NCBI GenBank assembly: GCA_031835245.1
Contig: JAVKOQ010000037.1
Location: 184,501-248,500, forward strand
Length of the DNA: 64,000 nucleotides
Source: Balamuthia mandrillaris
Taxonomy: Eukaryota; Discosea; Longamoebia; Balamuthiidae
Direction of reading: 5' to 3'
The position numbers and the translations under genes are program-made. Shown here piece by piece: positions 30,070 through 40,165 of this stretch; within the stretch, counting starts at the first letter, position 1; each line of letters opens with the position of its first letter. Below the pieces are notes generated by a model. The model did not search any database, had not been told where the DNA came from, and worked only from the letters and a program-made list of their open reading frames with translations.

Positions 30070-31569
30070 ATGGAGGAAACGGATGCGGAGGAGGGTCCTC
30101 CTGGCCCCAAAACCGCAACCGGCGGCGACAGTGTGTCCGGCCTTCCCGAGTTGCTACGACCGTTTGCGAGCGCCCTCCTATGCGACCTGGTGGACAGACG
30201 GTTGACCGCGTTGCCGAAAGAGATCGGGCAGCTCACCTCCCTCACCCATTGCAACCTCTGTGACAACGAATTGCAGAGCCTGCCGCCAGAGTTTGGGCGG
30301 CTCGCCTCTCTGGCCACGCTCGGCCTCTCCTTCAACAAACTGACGACCTTGCCCAGGGAGTTTGGCCAACTCTCCAGCCTCGCTTCTTGCCAGCTTGCTC
30401 AAAACCAATTGACGGCCTTGCCCAGAGAGTTTGGCCAGCTGAGCGCCCTCGCCTTTTGCAGCCTGAACTACAACCAGCTGACGGCCTTGCCAAGGGAGTT
30501 TGGTCACCTACGCGCTCTCACGTGCTGTGACCTCTCCAACAACCGGTTGGCAGCCTTGCCGACGGAGTTTGGCCAGCTTTCTTCCTTGGCCACGCTCGTT
30601 GCTCCTCATAACCAATTGGCGGCTCTCCCCAGCGAGTTTGGCCAACTGTCTCGACTCTCCACTCTCGACCTTTCGTTCAACCAACTGACGACCTTGCCAA
30701 ACGAGTTTGGCCAGCTTACCGCACTTACCAGTTGCAACCTTTGCAAGAACCAAATAGCGGCCTTGCCAAAGGCGCTTGGCCAACTCTCCTCCTTAACCTC
30801 CCTTGACCTCTTCTCCAACAAAATGAAGGCCTTGCCGAGAGAGTTTGGCCAGCTGAGCGCACTCAAAAAATGCAGCGTGGAACATAACCAGTTGGCTACA
30901 TTACCTTCATCTACATTCTTGCTTTACCACCGTCTTTGGCAAAGCAAACTCACCGGTCCGCCTTGTAGGTCATCTTCTACAGCACACTTTCATGATAGAG
31001 CAGCCAACGAGAAAGGAGAAGAAAGAACAGGAGAAGAAGGAGAGGAAGAAACAGAAGAAGCAAACAACATGAACAGAAAAAAAGCTGAGAATAGACAACA
31101 GATATTCAAGTCCAATCAACGGTACCACAACAACGCCTTTTGGTTTGTGAAGAGCTTGTGGCAGTTGAGTGGAGAGGCAGTGATAAGGAACCAGCTTCTG
31201 CCAGCAGGCATATTGGCCCCTGTTCCTGGCTTGCCTTTCACTTTGCTCAGAAGAAAAAGAAGAGAGAGACAACAGAACAACAAACAAGAAACAGAACAAC
31301 AGACAATTGTGGTAAGAGAAGTGGTGCTGCCAGCAGACGTGATAGAGCGGTTGCAACGTTTGCAAAGTCGGTGTGATGTATGCCAACGAATGTTTTTGGA
31401 ATCAGCAGATGAAGAAGAGCAAGCATTCACACCAAGCCGAAGTCATCAGTTTGTGCGAAAGTTTTATGACATGAACAGGGGCATTTGGTGGGAGTTGTTG
31501 TGTTGCAGCAAAGCGTGTCGAGACCTTTCTCTCGTTAACTATTCACTTGAGCTGTGGCCTCCAAAATAA
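30070..31569 (+). CDS. Leucine-rich-repeat protein 2 (intact paralogue)
   Basis: A single 499-residue exon. The start MEETDAEEG leads to GLPELLRPFA, as in LRR protein 1. About 12 repeats of 23 residues follow (LTALPREFGQLSALAFCSLN type). Then come a Glu/Lys-rich linker and FVKSLWQLSGEAVIRNQLLP. The C-terminal domain has a coiled ADVIERLQRLQSRCDVCQRM and RGIWWELLCCSKACRD. The Cys pattern (CxxC, later CCSKxC) suggests a small metal-binding domain, which is inference. The family is unknown to me. Repeats of this length resemble ras-binding Shoc2-type and plant PIRL proteins. It is the best reference for judging the damaged copy at 19898-21456. Confidence 0.85.
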   Translation: MEETDAEEGPPGPKTATGGDSVSGLPELLRPFASALLCDLVDRRLTALPKEIGQLTSLTHCNLCDNELQSLPPEFGRLASLATLGLSFNKLTTLPREFGQLSSLASCQLAQNQLTALPREFGQLSALAFCSLNYNQLTALPREFGHLRALTCCDLSNNRLAALPTEFGQLSSLATLVAPHNQLAALPSEFGQLSRLSTLDLSFNQLTTLPNEFGQLTALTSCNLCKNQIAALPKALGQLSSLTSLDLFSNKMKALPREFGQLSALKKCSVEHNQLATLPSSTFLLYHRLWQSKLTGPPCRSSSTAHFHDRAANEKGEERTGEEGEEETEEANNMNRKKAENRQQIFKSNQRYHNNAFWFVKSLWQLSGEAVIRNQLLPAGILAPVPGLPFTLLRRKRRERQQNNKQETEQQTIVVREVVLPADVIERLQRLQSRCDVCQRMFLESADEEEQAFTPSRSHQFVRKFYDMNRGIWWELLCCSKACRDLSLVNYSLELWPPK

Positions 31570-31831
31570 CACCAAAGCATCCATTCATGTCTGCTGTATT
31601 ACAATTGTATTTTTTGTTTTCATTGAGGATGGACATTCTTTTAATCAGAGGCATACCATTGTTTTGCTCTCTCTTCTCTTTATCTCTTTCTCTCTCTCGC
31701 TTCTTTTTTCTCTCTTTCTCTCTCTCTCTTCCCTCTCTCCCTCCGAAAATAAAAGCAAAACTTTGAGAGTTTGGCTCCTTTCTTCGCTATAATGAAAAAG
31801 AAAAAACAAACAATACAAAAAGAGCTAGGCT

Positions 31832-32227
31832 TCACGGGGTCTTGGTGCCCTGCATTTGGACAGTGGTGGCCCTCATTGGGAACCTTTCCTCGCGATAGCG
31901 CCAAGCCTGCAATCCCAACCGAAAGACCAGCACCAAGAAGATAACGCTGGCCAGCTGCACCACTCCGGCGTTTATCAGCACCGCAGCATCGTCCACCCCA
32001 CAGCATATCTGTTTGTCCGCCGCGAACGGGGCGCATATGGTGCTGTTGTCCTTGGTGTCGCCTTCGTCCAGGTCGTCCAGGTCTTCCATTTGACAGGGCT
32101 TGCTCTCGGTGGCTATGCCCAAGGCAATACTGGCCAGCACGATGGCGGCTATAGCGGCCAACAGCTCGATGGCGGAGAGAGTGATTTCGCCGATCCGTTC
32201 CTTGCGTTCTCCCAGCTGGATGGCCAT
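31832..32227 (-). CDS. Small two-helix membrane protein, unknown
   Basis: A single 131-residue frame from ATG 32227. A short polar start (MAIQLGERKERIGE) leads to a hydrophobic helix at residues ~17-40. An acidic loop follows with four Cys (KPCQMED, TICAPFAADKQICC). A second helix lies at ~85-105, and the basic tail LQAWRYREERF comes last. The layout suggests a loop held by disulfides on the non-cytoplasmic side. I do not recognise the family. The frame is unusually long and clean for this region and starts next to a 270-bp divergent gap shared with the NAA10-like gene. Confidence 0.6.
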   Translation of the reverse strand: MAIQLGERKERIGEITLSAIELLAAIAAIVLASIALGIATESKPCQMEDLDDLDEGDTKDNSTICAPFAADKQICCGVDDAAVLINAGVVQLASVIFLVLVFRLGLQAWRYREERFPMRATTVQMQGTKTP

Positions 32228-32497
32228 GCGCTTCTTCCCTTTGTTTTGTGTTTGCTGCGTGCTTTACTTATGGCTGGGTGTTTGATGGGTAAGCAAGCAA
32301 GTCTTTTTGACTTTTTTGTCTCTCTGTAGATCCTACTTTCGTGCTGTTTTGTGCTGAATTCCCGAAAGCTGCGATACGATCCTATCTTCAAAAATGTCTA
32401 ATGGAGTTTTGCATTTAAACAGTGGTGAACCAAAGACGTTCCGTTCCGGAGATTCGCGTCTCTCGCTTCTCCTATACCATAATTAATCCCGGAAGAG

Positions 32498-33295
32498 ATG
32501 GCGGAGGAAGAGCACATCTCCATTCGTTCTGCGTTGGTACCGGCTGGTGGCCCTCTGCCTAACACCTCCTCCCTTCTCGTTTGCCAACAGTTTTTCATAC
32601 TTTTGACGTCCCACAGAAAGAAGATACAGCGTCCATCCGAGAGGTCAACTGGCGATGTCTGAAATCAGAACGTTACAACGACCGAATGATCGAGGATCAT
32701 CTCGAAGCTTCCGGCCACTTGTGCTTCGTGGCGAGAGCTGGTAAGAAGGGACACAAAAGCGTCGTTGGGTACGTGCTAACGGAGATGTAAGTTTTCCTTT
32801 GCATTGTGGTTGGACTGCAGGTTTTTTGAATCTTATTACTTATTTTTTGTTTTATAAAGTGACCCAACAGAACAACGGTACAAACAGGGTTATGTGGTGT
32901 CGTTGGCTGTCCTTCCAGAGTTCCGGCGGCGGGGCATCGCCTCGCGTCTCCTTGCTGCTACAAGTACTATGCAACGCGTCCTCTCATGTTTAATATTTGC
33001 CTTACACCGATATCATCACACAAAGGTGCTGCGTTGTTGACACAAGAAGATGCATCAAGAGTGGCTCTCACGGTTAGTGCTGCAAACGAGGCCGCTCAAC
33101 ACTTTTACAAAGCACAAGGATTCAAGTAACTCTCCTTAAAAGAAAGAGACACAACCCCATTTCTACGATATGCACGTACTAACCTACGGGCTGTCCCTGC
33201 TTCTCAACAGGCAACTTCGCGTGGAGCCAAGCTATTATGGCCACCACGAAGACGGGCTAACTCTGCAAAAGCTTTTGTGCACCGAGCAGTCCTGA
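32498..33295 (+). CDS. NAA10/RimI-type N-terminal acetyltransferase
   Basis: Five exons: 32498-32536, 32617-32786, 32860-32963, 33026-33125 and 33211-33295. The first junction was chosen because it gives IRSALKEDTASIREVN, which aligns with the start of NAA10 (IRxAxxEDLxxMxxxN). The acetyl-CoA motif follows a strand: VSLAVLPEFRRRGIASRLL. The C-terminal part has AAQHFYKAQGFKQLRVEPSYY, matching the AxxLYxxxGF region and YY motif of Ard1. Established: NAA10 is the catalytic subunit of the ribosome-associated NatA complex. Exact membership (NAA10, NAA50 or a free RimI-type) is less certain, because the tail is short and the usual YYxDGEDAY reads YYGHHEDG. Confidence 0.8.
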
Positions 33296-33654
33296 ATGCT
33301 GGAGAGAAGAGGAATGCTCTATAGCAGCAACCACTCCAACTCCAAGCAAACAATGTCAAGATAGGGAGTCGAACCGGAGGAACCTTAAAATTAAGTACTA
33401 ACACGAGGGTTCCTTTACACGTCACAAACGAAAGAAATTTTCCGTTTCCAATTTAATACTTTTTTTCCGCTCGCAGAAAAAAAACGAACGAAAAAAAAAA
33501 AGAGTAGCGGAAAAGAGAGACGGTAAGGCAGATTGAGGAAGCGGGGTAAAAAGAAGGAGGCAAGGCGAAAGCCGGGATTTTTCCATCTCTCTGTGTGTGT
33601 GTATAGAAAAAAAGACAAAACACAAAAAGCAAAGCCCTTTTTGAAGGAGGAAAA
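33296..33654. other. Intergenic region with tRNA B-box-like sequence
   Basis: No gene. On the minus strand, around 33364-33376, GGTTCGACTCC matches an RNA polymerase III B box. I could not fold a full tRNA around it, so it may be a decayed tRNA or chance. A-rich and GA-rich stretches occupy 33470-33620. Confidence 0.3.
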
Positions 33655-34024
33655 ATGACCAGTACGTTTTATTTCTTTTTTTTTTTCTTTTTTAATCTTT
33701 CATTCTCCAATCTTTTTGTTTTTTTTTTAACAAAAATAACAATAAAATTGCGTAGGGGGAAATCAAAGAGAGAACGACAGAAAAAGAAACGAAAAGAAGA
33801 AAAAGCAGGCCCTTGCAAACAAGAATTTGGAAGGCGTAAGTGTACAAAGCAGAAAAGACAGGTAACTAGAAGACGTCCTATTTGACAACCAAGTGGGTTT
33901 TTGACTTCTCCATTTCAACAGGGATGCTGAAATATTGAGACAAAAGCAAAAAGCGGCCGAAGAAAAGAGACAACAGCAGCAGCAGCAAGGGCAACAAGGA
34001 CAACCCAAAGGCAAAGCCAAATAG
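33655..34024 (+). CDS. SERF/4F5 family small basic protein
   Basis: Three exons: 33655-33661, 33756-33861 and 33922-34024, giving about 71 residues. The first exon is only seven bases (ATG ACC A). The product begins MTRGNQRENDRKRNEKKKKQ, a match to the 4F5/SERF N-terminus (M-x-RGNQRE). It continues through SRKDRDAEILRQKQKAAEEK, matching the second family block. It ends in a Gln/Gly/Lys tail. Established: SERF proteins are small, disordered, highly charged proteins that speed amyloid aggregation and bind nucleic acid. The internal GTAAGTG at 33836 looks like a donor but must be read through, since only that keeps the SRKDRDAE block in frame. Confidence 0.88.
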
Positions 34025-34092
34025 CAACGCACAGCCCTTTATTATTTTTTTTTTGCTGCATCTTTCAGGGACTTTATTCGTCCTCTCTTCTC

Positions 34093-34174
34093 TGTCGACA
34101 GAAACGCCTTTCTCTTCTCTCGTATCTGTCGACATGCACTATGACTGTCGACGTAAAATAAAAATTTGTCGACT
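34093..34174. promoter_or_regulatory. Cluster of four GTCGAC palindromes upstream of TFIIS
   Basis: TGTCGACA at 34093-34100 and 34127-34134, TGTCGACG at 34146-34153 and TGTCGACT at 34167-34174. This is the densest cluster in the window, 105-190 bp before the TFIIS ATG. Confidence 0.5.
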
Positions 34175-34279
34175 TGAACTGTTGCTTTATTTTTCTCCAA
34201 CGGAAAAAAAAGAGAAGAGAGTGAGAGACACTTTTTGATTTTAACGAAACGAGAGCGTGGAATCATCATCATCCAGCAC

Positions 34280-35528
34280 ATGGAGGAGTTGGTAACGTTG
34301 AAGCGAAAGCTGGAAAAGTCTGTGGAGAAAGAGGACGATGGAACGGTGTTGGACGTGTTGAAGGTCTTGCAGCAGAAAACAGAGCTGATTAACCGTAAAA
34401 ATTTGGAGGTTTGTTTCTTTAATCAGCGATTTATTTTATTTTTGTGCGCCTCAAAGGAATAACTTTGTCACATGAACAGCAAACGCGGGTAGGAAGAGCG
34501 GTCGGCAAGCTGAGGAAACACTCCAATGCTCAAGTGTCCGAGTTGGCCCTGCAGCTGGTTCAAGAGTGGAAGAAGGTGGTGAGCAAGGCAGAGCCACAAG
34601 CAAGAGGCAAAACGGAGGAGGCAGCCTCTTCCAGCAACAAAAAGAATGAGAACGGCAATAACAAAAAAGAGGTCGGCAAAGCGAACGGTTCACACAAAGA
34701 CGGGCGAGAGACTAAAAAGAGTCCAACGAGAACGACGTCGACCTCTGCTGTGAGACCGAGTACGTTAGGGCAGACCCGACAGACCATCGTTGATATGCTG
34801 GTCGAAGCTCTATCTGAAGGTTCTGAAGGTTGATATCGTCGTTTCCTTTCTCCTTTCTCCTTTCTCCTTTCTCCTTTCTCCTTTCTCCTTTCTCCTTTCT
34901 CCTTTCTCCTTTCTCCTTTCTCCTTTCTCCTTTCTCCTTTCTCCTTTCTCCTTCGCTAAGCAAAACCTCTAAAACAGATAAATCAAACGAGAATTTTGCC
35001 CTAGTGGCGGAGAAGATAGAAGAACAAATGTACGAGCTCTATAACCACGACTTGGGCAAGGACTACAAAGCCAAGTTCCGAACGCTTTACATGAACCTTA
35101 AGAACCCAAAGAACGGCGAGCTGAGAGAAGAGGTTCTCTCCGACAACATCACAGCCCATCACTTGGTCCGCATGACGACCGAAGAGTTGGCCCCTCAAGA
35201 AACCAGAGAGAGGAAGCGGCAAATAGAGGAGTATATGCTCAAAGAGGCCACGAGAGGGAGGGATCCCGTTGCGACAACCGATATGTGGCGTTGTGGCAAG
35301 TGCAAAGAAAGGAAATGCACCTTTTACCAGCTGCAAACGCGAAGCGCAGACGAGGTATTATTTTCTTTGCCCGAGGAGAATTCTGTGCCTTTTCTTTCGT
35401 TCCTCTTTCTCTCTGCTCTCTTCTCTTTCTCTGCGAACATGCCCTAACGCTTGTTCTCTTCTCCCGATTTACAGCCTATGACAACCTTTGTTACATGCAC
35501 CGTTTGTGGCAATCGATGGAAATGTTAG
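34280..35528 (+). CDS. Transcription elongation factor TFIIS
   Basis: Four exons: 34280-34408, 34480-34828, 34978-35354 and 35475-35528. The N-terminal LW domain starts MEELVTLKRKLEKS and continues TRVGRAVGKLRKHSNAQV. A Ser/Lys-rich linker follows. The central domain has KIEEQMYELYNHDLGKDYKA and LSDNITAHHLVRMTTEELAP. The C-terminal zinc ribbon is WRCGKCKERKCTFYQLQTRS-ADE followed, in the last exon, by PMTTFVTCTVCGNRWKC and stop. The invariant acidic pair (ADE, usually RSADEP) is intact. Established: TFIIS enters the RNA polymerase II funnel and stimulates cleavage of backtracked RNA. Intron 2 contains a 7-bp minisatellite (TTTCTCC). Confidence 0.96.
34845..34953. repeat. 7-bp minisatellite TTTCTCC in TFIIS intron
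   Basis: About 15 near-perfect copies of the heptamer TTTCTCC fill an intron of TFIIS. Confidence 0.93.
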
Positions 35529-35738
35529 CCTCACTGCAGCCTCCTCCCCTCTCCTTTTTTTTTTTTTCCAATGCCTTTCTACCCACCAATTCAACCCGTC
35601 TCTCAAAAAAAATTCAAACGAAAAAAACAAACGAAGAAGCTGCGGCCGAAAAAAAAAAGCACGCCAACGCAGGAGCTTCTCACTCTTCCAGTTATTCCCT
35701 CAAATCTCACCTCCTCCAAAAAAAACCAAAAAGATATC

Positions 35739-35819
35739 GACACTGGCAGGATTCGAACCTGCGCGGGCGGAGCCCAATTGATTTCAAGTCAATCACCTTA
35801 ACCACTCGGTCACAGTGTC
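35739..35819 (-). tRNA. tRNA-Ser (anticodon TGA)
   Basis: The minus strand folds as a class II tRNA. The acceptor stem GACACTG pairs with CAGTGTC. The D-arm reads ACCGAGTGGTTAAGGT, and the anticodon arm is ATTGA-CTTGAAA-TCAAT with anticodon TGA. The long variable arm is GGGC-TCC-GCCC, and the T-arm is GCAGG-TTCGAAT-CCTGC. The long variable arm supports serine. No intron and no encoded CCA. It lies about 210 bp after the TFIIS stop. Confidence 0.95.
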
Positions 35820-35968
35820 TCGCGCTGTAAATTTCGATCAAATTCGAGTAATCAAAAGCAAATTGCTGGCAACAACCACAAAAAGAACGTTAACGGACTG
35901 CAGGAGAGTAAAGAAACAGGAAGGGATTGTTTGGGGTGTGCCACACGTTCGGTGGCGTACCAAAAGAT

Positions 35969-37275
35969 TTACACAGTAATTCCTAGCAGTTGGTCTATTT
36001 TAGCAACGGCCTGATGCACCGCATTGGAGTTGATGAGCGTGAAACATTCCTCGCATACACGCTCAGGCTTTTTGGTGGGCTCCACTGGCACCATGCCTCT
36101 CTTTGATGAACACTTTTCACAAAATATTAAACCTGGTTTTGTTTGTTTGTTTTTTTTTTTTTATTTGGTTAGTTGAAAGGAGCTAGTGAGAAGAAGAAAC
36201 ACTCACCACAAAACCGACAGTGATGTCTCTGTGAAAGCCAAGAACAGATAGAGAAGCGAGTCAGAAAAAAGTTCAAAGGGAAAAATGGAAAGAACATTCG
36301 GATTACCCGCCGACTGAATGTGAAGGCTTCTTCGCACTTGTAACAAGTCTCGGCAGCAGTATCAGGCGCCCACTTAGGCCTCTTCGCCAGCCCTAATAAT
36401 GCATTCATTTCAGAGTCTAATTTTTTTGGTCATGGTTAGTAAGCGGAACAGGTCTCCTCTCCTTTCCTCTCTCCTCCTCTTTGTTTCTTCTTTGCCGCTC
36501 TTATTCTTTGTGTTGCCTTTCCTCTCTGTTGTACTTTCGTTCTTGGTTCCTAGATTCTTTCTTTCTTCGCTCTCTTTGCCTCAAAGCTAAAACGTACCAG
36601 ACCGCTTCAAAGGCCGTCTCGCTCCCTCTCTAACCCCTTCATTCCACTGCTCCTCAAACTTCTTGCCAGAGGGCTGGGTGAAGGCCGTGACGCCATGCAG
36701 CAAGTTGCCCTCCCAAAAGCCCTCCGTCCTCTCCCCGTTGGGCAGGGAGAGTATGCCATAGCCGTGCTTCTTGTTGTCCACCCAATGGCCCCTGTACTCC
36801 TTGCCATCGGCGTAGGTGTGCACGCCGATGCCTTGGCACCGGTCCACCCTAAACTCTCCTTTGTACTGGTCTCCATTTGGCCAAATGAATCGCCCTATTT
36901 ATTTTTTTTTTGTTGAAGAAAACAAAAAATCAGAAGATGAAGAAGAAGAGAAGAAGAGAGGTTTAAAAAAAAAGGGTAACCTATGCCATGTCTGTAGCCT
37001 TTCTCCCAGCTGCCGACGTAACGTCGGCCATCGGCGTACTCGTAGGTGCCCACCCCGGTCATGAGGTCGTTCTTCCACTCGCCGGTGTAGACATCGCCGG
37101 TCTTCCAGCGAAAGGTCCCCCGCACCTTCTCATCGTGCTCAAACTCGCCCTCAAAGGACTCGCCGTCGTCCCAGGTGAGTTTGCCGCGGCCGTGCTTCTT
37201 GCCCTTTTCGTTGGTCTCGCCGTCGAAGCTGGCGAACGCTGTCACCGTGGTGCCTTCTTCGCTGGGTCCATCCAT
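35969..37275 (-). CDS. MORN-repeat protein with C-terminal FYVE zinc finger
   Basis: Five exons: 36981-37275, 36598-36894, 36307-36416, 36207-36228 and 35969-36132. The 22-base exon 4 encodes RHHCRFC. About seven MORN repeats come first, for example GDVYTGEWKNDLMTGVGTYE and GKEYRGHWVDNKKHGYG. The zinc-binding Cys pairs follow: CYKCEEAF, RRRHHCRFCG, IFCEKCSS and VCEECF. The RRHHCRxCG sequence is the lipid-binding core of FYVE domains. Established: FYVE binds phosphatidylinositol 3-phosphate on endosomes, and MORN repeats bind membranes or proteins. An endosomal scaffold is therefore likely, by inference. The microexon is supported by in-frame joining on both sides and by the Cys spacing. Confidence 0.87.
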
Positions 37276-37955
37276 TTCCGCCCTACGCCTCCCTTGTGTG
37301 AGAAAAAAAACTCAGAAGGAGGACCAACAGTTCGGAGGAGAGATGGGGAGAGAGAGAAGATGCTAAAAAATTTGGCTTCGTCTCTTCTTCTATTCTTTTC
37401 TGCTTTTTCTTATTTTCATTTATATTTTCGTGTCGTCATGTGATTATACCGTCGACAAAATTAGGCGGAGATGAGCCAAGAGAAGGGCGAGGACACGAGC
37501 GAGGTTGTAGCCTGCGGTGGAAAAAAAAGCATCGTGACGTGGTTTAATCCGTCGACAAGGATATGAGCCTAGACAAGAGTGAGGATAAGGGTGAGTTTGA
37601 CCAAGGAGGGAAACCGCTGACGTGAGACGTCACACCATCACGACGCGAGCTGCTGGGGCAAGCGGAGGGGTCACCGCAGAAATTCAGGGTGGCGCAACCA
37701 AAAAATCCAAAGAAAAAGAAAGCAAAAGAAGAGAAACAGGGGCGAAAAGGGGGGGTGGCAAGAAAAGAAAATCTGCGTGGTGGGTGAACAGGAAGTTTGA
37801 AACCAGAAAAAAAAAAAGTTTGTTTTTCTTTTTTTCTTTTTCTCTTTTTCTTTTGGTTTGTGATAGTTGTGACAAGAAACTACAAGTGCGCGAGTGATTT
37901 TTTTTTTTAACTTACCGTGCATACATTTTATTTTTTTTTTTCAAAAGAAAGAAAG
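37276..37955. other. Divergent intergenic region with repeated CCGTCGACAA units
   Basis: A 680-bp gap. It holds CCGTCGACAA at 37449 and again at 37549, each followed by a loosely similar GA-rich segment (GATGAGCC / ATGAGCC, GAGGA). No coding frame resembles a gene. T-rich and A-rich runs precede the TRAP-beta ATG. Confidence 0.4.
37451..37556. promoter_or_regulatory. Two GTCGACAA sites between MORN-FYVE and TRAP-beta
   Basis: GTCGAC at 37451-37456 and 37551-37556, exactly 100 bp apart, both with the context ccGTCGACAA. They lie in a divergent promoter region. Confidence 0.4.
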
Positions 37956-38485
37956 ATGAAGTCGATGGGTGTCACTCTCGTTTTGCTGCTCGCCGTTGTT
38001 GCGGCGGCCTCTGCGCAGCTTATTGTCAAGAAGGACGTGTTGAACTCTGAGGTTCTCTCCTCGCGAGACATTGTGGTCACGCTCACTGTCTTCAACGTTG
38101 GCAAAAAGTACATCCCACTCTATCAACGCTCCAATCTTGTTGATTTTTTTTTTTTTGTGTGCGCGCCTTCTTAACACTCTTGTTTCGACTAATCAAAGCA
38201 CTGCTTACGATGTGCAACTCACGGACGACAACTGGCCCGCCGACAAGTTCGACGCTGTGATTGGCCTCTCCTCAGTGCGGTGGGACAAGATCGCCCCTGG
38301 CACCAATGTCTCGCACTCCTTTGTGGTCCACCCCACCTCTCGCGTGGCCAACCAGTGGTTCAGGAGCTACCCTGCCACCATCCGCTACAGGAACACCCCC
38401 AAGGGAGAAATCATCGTATGTTCTTTCCCCCTTCCCCTCTTTCGCTCTCTCTCTCTCTCTCTCTCTCCCTCTCTCTCCCTCTCTT

Positions 38486-38518
<33 letters not shown>

Positions 38519-38668
38519 CCCGCTCCTTGCTGTTTTAATCTCTGCTCCATTTTTCTTACTCTTTGCCCTTTTGTTTGTGTAGTCTGGCTTCTCTTCCAGC
38601 CTCTACTCTCTCCCCATCCGACTTAGCAGCGAGAGCGACATTCTCAGCCGACCTCACCTGGTACTTCT

Positions 38669-38705
<37 letters not shown>

Positions 38706-38863
38706 CTAACTTTTTGTTTGCTATTTCAACAATACAGAAAGAGTGGGGCGTCTTCAGTCTTTTGGCTGTGGTCAGCTTGCTGTTGCCCTTCGGAGTGTGG
38801 GGCTACATTCAGCTCAACTTTGAGGATGGCGTTCCCAAGAAGCCACACAAGAAGAGAGCCTAA
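37956..38863 (+). CDS. Translocon-associated protein subunit beta (TRAP-beta/SSR2)
   Basis: Four exons: 37956-38107, 38199-38415, 38583-38660 and 38738-38863, about 190 residues, normal for the family. The signal peptide is MKSMGVTLVLLLAVVAAASA. The lumenal domain contains LIVKKDVLNSEVLSSRDIVV, VFNVGKNTAYDVQLTDDNWP and KIAPGTNVSHSFVVHP, all typical of TRAP-beta. Next is one membrane helix (LLAVVSLLLPFGVWGYIQL) and the basic tail KKPHKKRA, an ER-retention-like KKxx-type end. Established: TRAP associates with Sec61 and helps translocate and glycosylate nascent proteins. Introns are CT microsatellites. Confidence 0.93.
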
Positions 38864-39127
38864 ACGAAACTTTTTTCCTCTTTCCTTTTGTTTTTTTTTG
38901 CCTCTTATCTATGTTTTGTTTCTCGCTTTCTTGAAGTTAAAACAAAAAATCGCAACAACTCCACACTTGTTCTTTCTGGGCAGGAGAGGAGAGCTGAGAG
39001 CATTACCTCTTCAGTTTGTTCTTCTTTGCACACTTGCTTGTCTTTGCTTCCGAACCGTCTCTCTCTCTCTCTCTCTCTCTCAACTAGGCTAGAGGTTTCC
39101 TTTGTTCAAAATATCTAATACTAAGGT

Positions 39128-39229
39128 TTATTCCTGGGTGGCTTTCTTGGCTGGCACAGCCAACACCACTGTCCACTCTCCCTTCTCCTTCACAAGACCA
39201 ACGCCTATTTACAATAGCAGTTGTTAATG

Positions 39230-39260
<31 letters not shown>

Positions 39261-39893
39261 GAGAGAAAAAAGGCGAGAGGGAGAGTGAGGAAAGTGAAGT
39301 GGTTACGAACCAACTTCGGCCATGTTGCGGTCAAAGAGGCTGGAGCGGGCATCATAGTCATCCATCATGGCGGCAAAGGCCTCAGAGACTTGGCTCTCCT
39401 CGGAGACCTGGTTGATGGCAACGTACTCGGTCTCATACTCGTAGTAATCCTTCAACAACAGCTTGACAAAGTCGACGCGATCAGGGCTATAGTTGAGCAA
39501 GAACGAGAGGGAGAGCAAAGGATAGAACATTAAGTCGAGAATGATGCTTGGGGACCACTCAAACACAGAGGGCAAGAAAAGAGGCCAGGAGAGAGAAATC
39601 GCAAAGATGACCAAGAGGAAAGTGAAGAAAGGAGAAGCAGGGAAGCAAAGAAAACAAAGAACGGAATAGAGATGTTTTGCGTACGTGAGTTGTGCGATTT
39701 CCCCGAGCACGGCAAACTCGTCAGAGATCTGTTGGGCAACTTCTTGGAGGACAGGGGAGACGGTTAGGGAAGGAGCGTAAAAGGTTTCCCTCATCTCGTG
39801 CAGTTTGCTGTACATCTCTTCACGTGCGGCATCGTCTGCGAAGCCGCCGGCCAACACGCAGCACAACACGATGAGCACTCCAATCCCCTTCAT
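39128..39893 (-). CDS. Small secreted protein, CAP/SCP-like
   Basis: Three exons: 39685-39893, 39486 down to 39311, and 39204 down to 39128; about 153 residues. The N-terminus MKGIGVLIVLCCVLAGGFA is a signal peptide. The rest is mostly helical, with LHEMRETFYAPSLTVSPVLQ and QQISDEFAVLG. The end AEVGVGLVKEKGEWTVVLA resembles the terminal strands of CAP/SCP domains (xVGVGxx...GxWxVxxxA). The fit is partial: the usual catalytic-like His residues are not seen, and the domain is short. A divergent CAP-like protein is the best guess; an unrelated secreted protein is possible. Confidence 0.55.
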
Positions 39894-40165
39894 CTCCTCT
39901 TATTTCGTTGGTGGTGGATCACTTTGCGCGCTCCCTTTTTTTTCTTTTTCCTGCTTGAAGAGACAATTTTCTTTTGTGTCGTTTAAAGCCAAAAAGAGTT
40001 TTAAAAGCAATATTTTTGATTGGGTGGGAGTTTCGGAGTTAATACCGAAATTTCGATTAGATAATCTTGGTTATGATCTATCTCATGTCCTCTCTCGTGT
40101 CCACTTCCTTCTTCGAAAACAAAAGGAATAAGAGAAGAAGCAGAACAGAAAGCAGCAAACGCACC

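Noticed and set aside
33836-33921. GTAAGTG in the SERF gene as a splice donor
   Set aside because: Using it breaks the frame and removes the conserved SRKDRDAE block; the GTAACT at 33862 restores the family sequence.
35285-35830. A 181-residue frame continuing past TFIIS exon 3 through the tRNA
   Set aside because: TFIIS ends in a conserved zinc ribbon at 35528, and the frame overlaps a well-folded tRNA-Ser on the other strand.
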